From Actinomycetes bacterium (lineage in GTDB: Bacteria > Actinomycetota > Actinomycetes > Propionibacteriales > Propionibacteriaceae): a stretch of DNA of 22,580 nucleotides. The position numbers and the translations under genes are program-made. Numbering within the stretch: the stretch's first letter is position 1; each line of letters begins with the position of its first letter. Below the pieces are notes generated by a model. It did not search any database. It had not been told where the DNA came from and worked only from the letters and a program-made list of their open reading frames with translations. Positions 17,908-22,580 of the stretch are shown here, piece by piece. The stretch lies in the NCBI GenBank assembly GCA_029778515.1, contig JAKOQD010000139.1, forward strand, positions 1 to 22,580, given 5' to 3'.

Positions 17908-18609
17908 ATGAACGAATCCAGACACGATGATGAGTACTTCGAGCCGGGCGAGCCGCGCGGACGCCGCCGCGGTGGTCGGCGCGGCCACGGCCATCCGGGC
18001 TTCGGCCCCGGGTTCGGTCCGGGCGGTCCGTTCGGACCGAGCTTCGGCCCAGGTGGTCCGTTCGGTCCCGGTGGACCCTTCGGCGCCGGTGGCCCAATGG
18101 GGCCCGCACCTCGCGGCCGCGGCCGTCGGGGACACGTCCGGACGTCCATCCTGGCGCTGCTCGCCGAGCAGCCGCTGAACGGCTACCAGATCATGCAGAC
18201 CCTGGCTGAGCGCACCGACGGGGCTTGGAAGCCCAGCCCGGGCGCGGTCTACCCCGCACTGTCGCAGCTGGAGGACGAAGGCCTGATCGAGGCGTTCGAC
18301 AATGACGGCCAGAAGGCCTTTCGGCTCACCGACGCCGGCCGGCAGGCTGCCGAGGGTGTGCAGACCAAGCCGTGGGAGGTCGTCAACGAAGCCCTGTCCG
18401 GGCAGCGCTCCGACCAGATCCGGGCCCTCTGGCAGGAGTTCCCCACCCTCGCCGGGGCCGCCAAGGAACTCACCCGCAGCGGCACCGACGCGCAACTGAT
18501 GGAAGCCACCGCGCTGCTCGCCGCCACCCGGCGCAAGCTCTACGGCCTGCTGGCGGCTGAGGAGGGCACCAACTCAGGGAACGTCCACAACGGCGAAGAC
18601 CTGCGCTAG
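17908..18609 (+). CDS. PadR-family transcriptional regulator with Gly/Pro/Phe-rich N-terminal extension
   Basis: The only plus-strand gene. It encodes 233 residues in three parts. A charged leader (1-30) contains RGRRRGGRRGHG. A low-complexity stretch (31-68) is built from FGPGG/PFGP units. From about 73 comes a PadR winged helix: GHVRTSILALLAEQPLNGYQ, then WKPSPGAVYPALSQLEDEGL, and a wing with DGQKAFRLTDAGR. A helical C-terminal dimerisation region (about 150-215) follows. The ATG at 17908 has a strong AAGGAG site (17895-17900) at 7-base spacing. PadR proteins are usually ligand-responsive repressors of neighbouring efflux genes and of themselves. The divergent MFS gene and the palindrome over the padR promoter fit that model. 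The ligand is unknown. Confidence 0.9.
   Translation: MNESRHDDEYFEPGEPRGRRRGGRRGHGHPGFGPGFGPGGPFGPSFGPGGPFGPGGPFGAGGPMGPAPRGRGRRGHVRTSILALLAEQPLNGYQIMQTLAERTDGAWKPSPGAVYPALSQLEDEGLIEAFDNDGQKAFRLTDAGRQAAEGVQTKPWEVVNEALSGQRSDQIRALWQEFPTLAGAAKELTRSGTDAQLMEATALLAATRRKLYGLLAAEEGTNSGNVHNGEDLR
17998..18111 (+). repeat. In-frame FGPGG-type tandem repeat region of padR
   Basis: Degenerate repeats of roughly 15-24 bases built on GGTCCGTTCGGTCC and variants encode FGPGFGPGGPFGPSFGPGG and on to GGPMGPAPRG (residues 31-70). The units differ at third codon positions, suggesting selection on the peptide rather than very recent slippage. Such a segment should be disordered. Confidence 0.75.
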
Positions 18610-18624
18610 CCCTCGACCCCTTCA

Positions 18625-18671
18625 CAAGCTGGACAGTTCTGGCCCGTCACTGGCCGCAACTGTCCAGTTTG
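18625..18671. terminator. Long hairpin between convergent padR and aspS, probable bidirectional terminator
   Basis: Arms 18625-18644 (CAAGCTGGACAGTTCTGGCC) and 18652-18671 (GGCCGCAACTGTCCAGTTTG) pair over 20 positions with one mismatch and two G-U pairs, around a 7-base loop (CGTCACT). It starts 16 bases after the padR stop and lies 29 bases beyond the aspS stop, where both transcripts should end. There is only a short T-run, so it may be a weak intrinsic terminator or a repeat-type element doing that job. Confidence 0.65.
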
Positions 18672-18699
18672 CGCTTCCTGGGGGCGGCTTGCGCGGGGG

Positions 18700-20505
18700 T
18701 CAGGTGGCTGGGGTTGCGGGTGTCTGGGCCTTCGGGGCCGGTGGGACGTAGTCGACGCCGGCTTCCTTGCGCTGCTTGGCCGAGATCGGGGCGGGCGCGG
18801 ACGTGAGCGGGTCGAAGCCGCCACCCGACTTCGGGAAGGCGATCACGTCGCGGATCGTCTCGAAACCGCCGAGCAGCATCACCATCCGGTCCAGGCCGAA
18901 GGCGATGCCGCCGTGCGGCGGGGCGCCGTAGGCGAACGCGTCCAGCAGGAAGCCGAACTTCTCCAGCGACTCCTCGGGGGTGAGCCCCATCACCGCGAAG
19001 ACCCGCTCCTGCACGTCGCGGCGATGGATACGGATCGAGCCGCCGCCCACCTCGTTGCCGTTGCAGATGAAGTCGTAGCCGTAGCTGAGCGCACTGCCCG
19101 GGTCGGTGTCGAAGGTGTCCATCGACTCCGGCTTGGGTGAGGTGAACGCGTGGTGCACAGCGGTGTACTTGCCGCCGGCCACCGCCACATCACCGGACGC
19201 CTCCGCGTCCTCACGCAGCTTGAACATCGGCGCGTCCACCACCCACAGGAACGACCACTCGCTCTCGTCGATCAGTCCGCAGCGGCGCGCGATCTCCAGG
19301 CGGGCCGCGCCGAGCAGCTCCTGGGTGGCCTCGCGGCGTCCGGCACCGAAGAATATGCAGTCGCCCGGAGAAGCGTCCATAGCGGCGGCCAGCCCGGCCC
19401 GCTCGGCCTCGGTGATGTTCTTGGCTACCGGGCCGCCGAGCTCGCCGTCCTCACCGATGGTGACGTAGGCCAGGCCCTTGGCGCCGCGCTGCTTGGCCCA
19501 GTCCTGCCAGGCGTCGAAGGTGCGCCGCGGCTGCGAACCGCCGCCAGGCATCACCACGCCGCCGACGTACTCGGCCTGGAACACCCGGAACGGGGTCTCG
19601 GCGAAGAACGACGTCAGCTCGCGAATCTTGTTCTCAAAACGCAGGTCGGGCTTGTCGGAGCCGTAGTCGGCCATCGCGTCCGCCCAGGTCATCCGCGGCA
19701 GCGGCAGCGGCAGTTCGACCCCGATCAGCTTCCAGCACGCAGCCATCACCTTTTCGGCCACCGCGATCACGTCGTCCTGGTCGACGAAGCTCATCTCGAC
19801 GTCCAGCTGGGTGAACTCGGGCTGCCGGTCGGCCCGGAAGTCCTCGTCCCGGTAGCAGCGGGCGATCTGGTAGTAGCGCTCCATGCCGGCCACCATCAGC
19901 AGCTGCTTGAACAGCTGCGGGCTCTGCGGCAGCGCGTACCAGGAGCCCGGATGCAGGCGCGCGGGCACCACGAAGTCGCGGGCACCCTCAGGAGTCGAGC
20001 GGGTAAGCGTCGGGGTTTCGATGTCGTAGAACTCGAGCCCGTCCAAGGTCTCCCGGATCGCCCGGGTCACCGCCGAGCGCAGCACCAGCGCGTCGTGCAT
20101 CCGGCCACGGCGAAGGTCAAGGTAGCGATGCTTCAGCCGGGCGTCCTCGTTTACAGTGGTGCGCTCGTCGAGCTGGAACGGCAGCGGCGCGGACGGGTTG
20201 AGCACCTCGAGACCCGACGCGGCCACCTCGATCTCGCCGGTCGCCAGCGCCGGGTTGACCGTGTCGGCCGAGCGGGCCTCGACCACGCCGGTCACCGAGA
20301 TGCAGTACTCGTTGCGCAGCGCGTGCGCACCGGAGGTCTCCAGAATGTCGTCGCGAACCACCACCTGCACGATGCCGCTGGCATCGCGAAGGTCGAGGAA
20401 GGCCACCCCGCCGAGGTCGCGCCGCTTGGCCACCCAACCGGCCAGCGTGACCGGGGTGCCGACGTGTTCTGGGCGCAGGCTGCCCGCGTTGTGCGTGCGA
20501 ATCAC
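18700..20505 (-). CDS. aspS: Aspartate--tRNA ligase
   Basis: Class IIb synthetase that charges tRNA-Asp. It has 601 residues: an N-terminal OB-fold anticodon domain (1-105, containing [17 protein letters not shown]), the catalytic domain with [13 protein letters not shown] (121-133) and motif 2 [19 protein letters not shown] (217-235), the bacterial GAD insertion (about 290-420), and motif 3 with GLDRM (537-541). The position of the His that marks non-discriminating bacterial AspRS (RRDHG) is Leu31, hinting at an enzyme specific for tRNA-Asp; this is only a one-residue argument. The C-terminus ends in a proline/alanine-rich tail ([14 protein letters not shown]). The start is GTG at 20505, with AAAGGA (20512-20517) at 6-base spacing. 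It lies 23 bases after hisS, the usual actinobacterial pair. Confidence 0.97.
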   Translation of the reverse strand: MIRTHNAGSLRPEHVGTPVTLAGWVAKRRDLGGVAFLDLRDASGIVQVVVRDDILETSGAHALRNEYCISVTGVVEARSADTVNPALATGEIEVAASGLEVLNPSAPLPFQLDERTTVNEDARLKHRYLDLRRGRMHDALVLRSAVTRAIRETLDGLEFYDIETPTLTRSTPEGARDFVVPARLHPGSWYALPQSPQLFKQLLMVAGMERYYQIARCYRDEDFRADRQPEFTQLDVEMSFVDQDDVIAVAEKVMAACWKLIGVELPLPLPRMTWADAMADYGSDKPDLRFENKIRELTSFFAETPFRVFQAEYVGGVVMPGGGSQPRRTFDAWQDWAKQRGAKGLAYVTIGEDGELGGPVAKNITEAERAGLAAAMDASPGDCIFFGAGRREATQELLGAARLEIARRCGLIDESEWSFLWVVDAPMFKLREDAEASGDVAVAGGKYTAVHHAFTSPKPESMDTFDTDPGSALSYGYDFICNGNEVGGGSIRIHRRDVQERVFAVMGLTPEESLEKFGFLLDAFAYGAPPHGGIAFGLDRMVMLLGGFETIRDVIAFPKSGGGFDPLTSAPAPISAKQRKEAGVDYVPPAPKAQTPATPAT

Positions 20506-20528
20506 GAAAAGTCCTTTCCGGGGCCCAA

Positions 20529-21860
20529 CTAGGCCGAAGGAGATCTTACGACGGACGGACGCAGGTCCGCGTCCGGCGGCAGCCAGCTGTCGGCGTCGGC
20601 GGGCACCTGCTCGCCGGAGCGGATGTCCTTCACCTCACCGCTGGCGAACCAGACGAACGGAATACCGCGACGGTCGGCGTAGCGGATCTGCTTGCCGAAC
20701 TTGTCCGCCTTCGGCGCCACCTCGGTGGCGATGCCGCGCGCCCGCAACTGGGCGGCGGTGGCCATGGCCGCGAACCGGGATTCCTCGTCGTCGACGGCGA
20801 CCAGGACGCAGCTGGGCACCGGCCGGGACGCGGTCAGCACGCCCTTGCCGACCAGCGGCACCAGGATGCGGCTGACCCCGATGCTCAGGCCGACACCCGG
20901 GTAGGTGGTGCGGCCGTCGGAGGCCAGCGAGTCGTAGCGTCCGCCGGACGAGATCGAGCCCATCGATTCGTAGCCGGCCATCGTGGTCTCGTAGACCGTG
21001 CCGGTGTAGTAGTCCAGTCCGCGGGCGATCTTCAAGTCGGCCACCAGCCGTCCGGGGACGAGGGTGTTCGCCGCGCTGACCACGCCGGCCAGCAGTTCCA
21101 GGCCCTCGGTCAGCAGCGGGTGTTCAACGCCCAGCGCGGTGACCTGCTCGACGAAGGACGCGTCCGCGCTGCGAACACCGGCCAGCTTCAGGCAGGCGTC
21201 GGCGGCCGCCGAGCTCAACCCGACCTCATCGACCAACAACGTACGGACGGCGTCCGGCCCGATCTTGTCGAGCTTGTCCACCCGCTGCAGCACGGCCAGA
21301 TGGTCCTCGATACCAAGTCCGCGGTAGAAGCCCTCGCTCAACTGGCGGTTGTTCACGCTCATCGTGGCCGGCGGCACGCCGAAGTCGACGTGCAGCTTTT
21401 CCAGCGCCTCCAGGGTCACCAGCGGCAGCTCGACATCGTGGTGGCCGGCGAGCGTCTGCGAGCCGACGATGTCGATGTCGGCCTGGGTGAACTCGCGGTA
21501 GCGGCCCTCCTGCGGGCGCTCGCCACGCCACGCCTTCTGGATCTGGTACCGGCGGAACGGGAACTGCAGGTGGCCGGAGTTTTCCAGCACGTAGCGTGCA
21601 AACGGAACGGTCAGGTCGAAATGCAGACCGAGTTCGTCGCGGGCACTTGCATCGGCGTGCAGCCGGCGGACGACGAAGACCTCCTTGTCGATCTCACCCT
21701 TGCGGGTGAGCTGGTCCATCGGCTCGACCGCGCGGGTCTCGATCGAGCCGAAGCCGTGCAACTCGAAGGTCTGGGCAAGGGAGGCGAGCACGCGCTGTTC
21801 GACGATCCGTCCGGACGGCGTGAACTCGGGGAAGCCGGACAGTGCTCTGGGTCGGGACAT
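20529..21860 (-). CDS. hisS: Histidine--tRNA ligase
   Basis: Charges tRNA-His. The 443 residues match the actinobacterial type that begins [18 protein letters not shown]. The class II core contains [10 protein letters not shown] (81-90), motif 2 [15 protein letters not shown] (102-116) followed by [13 protein letters not shown] (121-133), the histidine-specific [12 protein letters not shown] (280-291) and SSGGRYDSL. The C-terminal anticodon-binding domain spans about 335-425 and includes [20 protein letters not shown]. The ATG overlaps the stop of the metallo-hydrolase gene as TGATG, so translation is probably coupled. aspS follows after 23 bases. No missing motif was noticed. Confidence 0.97.
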   Translation of the reverse strand: MSRPRALSGFPEFTPSGRIVEQRVLASLAQTFELHGFGSIETRAVEPMDQLTRKGEIDKEVFVVRRLHADASARDELGLHFDLTVPFARYVLENSGHLQFPFRRYQIQKAWRGERPQEGRYREFTQADIDIVGSQTLAGHHDVELPLVTLEALEKLHVDFGVPPATMSVNNRQLSEGFYRGLGIEDHLAVLQRVDKLDKIGPDAVRTLLVDEVGLSSAAADACLKLAGVRSADASFVEQVTALGVEHPLLTEGLELLAGVVSAANTLVPGRLVADLKIARGLDYYTGTVYETTMAGYESMGSISSGGRYDSLASDGRTTYPGVGLSIGVSRILVPLVGKGVLTASRPVPSCVLVAVDDEESRFAAMATAAQLRARGIATEVAPKADKFGKQIRYADRRGIPFVWFASGEVKDIRSGEQVPADADSWLPPDADLRPSVVRSPSA

Positions 21861-22546
21861 CAGTTCCTCAGGAAAGCGGGTTGCAGGTAAGGGTTCTGGG
21901 CACGCTCGGCGGCCATCGTGGTCTGGTCGCCGTGACCGGGCAGCAGCGCGGTGTCGTCGGGCAGGGCGAGCACTATGTCTTGCAGGGTGCGCAGCATGGT
22001 GGCCTGGTCGCCGCCGGGCAGGTCCGTCCGGCCGACCGACCCGGCGAAGACGACATCGCCGGAGAACACGATCCGGCCGATCGGTGGATGGTCGGGGTAC
22101 GGCAGGCCGAGCAACACCGACCCGGCGGTGTGCCCCGGAGCGTGGGTCACGCTGAACTCGAGCCCGGCGAGCGCGACCGAGTCGACGGCCAGCGAGCGGA
22201 CGTCCGCCGGTTCGGCCAGCGGTCCTCCCAGCAGCTGCTGCACCAGATCAGCACTATCGGTGCTCAGCCCGGCGGCGGGATCACTGAGCAGATGGCGGTC
22301 GGCCGGATGCACCCAGACCGGCACCTGGTGCGCCTCGGCGAAATTGGCGGCGCTGGCAACGTGGTCGAAGTGGCCATGGGTCAGGAGCACCCCCGCGGGG
22401 GCCAGCCGGTGCTCAAGCAGCACTTCCTCGAGCACTTCGGCCGCGTTCTGGCCCGGGTCGATCACCACACAGGTGGTGGCATCGGCAGGTGCCACCACGT
22501 AGCAGTTGGCCTGCCACAGGCCGCTGGCGAAGGAGGCTAGGAACAC
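21860..22546 (-). CDS. Metallo-beta-lactamase-fold hydrolase, glyoxalase II-like
   Basis: A hydrolase of 228 residues with the zinc-binding motifs of the glyoxalase II/persulfide dioxygenase-like branch: THGHFDH (56-62), the downstream His in APGHTAGS, Asp in FSGDVVFAGSVGRTDLPGGD, and a final His in LLPGHGDQTT. A homologue sits upstream of hisS in mycobacteria, as I recall, so the position is conserved, but the physiological substrate is not established. GTG at 22546 is preferred: it gives MFLASFASGLWQANCYVV, the usual family start, and AGGG lies about 8 bases upstream. GTG at 22555 would add three residues but has almost no spacing to that site. The stop overlaps the hisS ATG. The sequence to the right edge (22556-22580) contains only the presumed ribosome binding site and a TAGGGT that could be a -10. 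Confidence 0.9.
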   Translation of the reverse strand: MFLASFASGLWQANCYVVAPADATTCVVIDPGQNAAEVLEEVLLEHRLAPAGVLLTHGHFDHVASAANFAEAHQVPVWVHPADRHLLSDPAAGLSTDSADLVQQLLGGPLAEPADVRSLAVDSVALAGLEFSVTHAPGHTAGSVLLGLPYPDHPPIGRIVFSGDVVFAGSVGRTDLPGGDQATMLRTLQDIVLALPDDTALLPGHGDQTTMAAERAQNPYLQPAFLRN

Positions 22547-22580
22547 GTCCCACACCCTATCGAACGCCCGCGGACGGCCA

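Overview
The window is about 22.6 kb of high-GC DNA from a chromosome of an actinomycete-type bacterium (Actinomycetota). GTG starts are frequent, one TTG start occurs, genes are tightly packed, and the proteins are of actinobacterial type (long-form HisRS, CarA with a GICFGNQ nucleophile motif, paired DUF948/DUF6167 proteins upstream of alaS). From memory, the gene order hisS-aspS ... rarA ... alaS-ruvX-mltG ... aroC-aroK-aroB ... efp-nusB is the one seen in mycobacteria and other actinobacteria. The EF-P sequence suggests Propionibacteriaceae or a relative, but that is an inference from memory and not a search result.

Layout: every gene except padR lies on the minus strand, so transcription runs from high to low coordinates. 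(1) 18.7-22.55 kb: a glyoxalase-II-like metallo-hydrolase, hisS and aspS. (2) 17.9-18.6 kb: padR, the only plus-strand gene. It is divergent from an MFS exporter gene (16.6-17.8 kb) and convergent with aspS. A palindromic putative operator lies over the padR promoter, and a strong hairpin separates padR from aspS. (3) 11.3-16.5 kb: rarA, a DUF948 membrane protein, a small DUF6167-like membrane protein, alaS, ruvX and then mltG. (4) 7.3-10.1 kb: aroC-aroK-aroB of the shikimate pathway, coupled by overlapping stop and start codons, followed by a PaiB-like flavin-binding protein. (5) 5.6-6.6 kb: efp and nusB. (6) 1-5.5 kb: carA-carB-pyrD of de novo pyrimidine synthesis. pyrD runs off the left edge of the window.

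How the genes work together: most are housekeeping genes for tRNA charging (His, Asp, Ala), translation and transcription factors (EF-P, NusB), chorismate synthesis (AroC/K/B), UMP synthesis (CarA/B, PyrD), genome maintenance (RarA, RuvX) and the cell wall (MltG). Many junctions use the TGATG, ATGA or TTGA type of overlap, which implies translational coupling. The accessory piece is the padR/MFS pair, which looks like an autoregulated efflux module.

I do not see a convincing new multi-gene system. Points worth a second look are an AroK that has lost several shikimate-binding and lid residues, a short dispersed repeat that has been translated into the CarA C-terminus and into the middle of AroC, the padR/MFS operator, the FGPGG-repeat extension of PadR, an EF-P loop reading PGKGN, and the absence of aroE, aroQ, pyrR, pyrB and pyrC from positions where relatives often carry them. 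I recognised no tRNA, rRNA, CRISPR array, insertion sequence or phage gene. The longest stretch without a gene is 154 bases (5493-5646).
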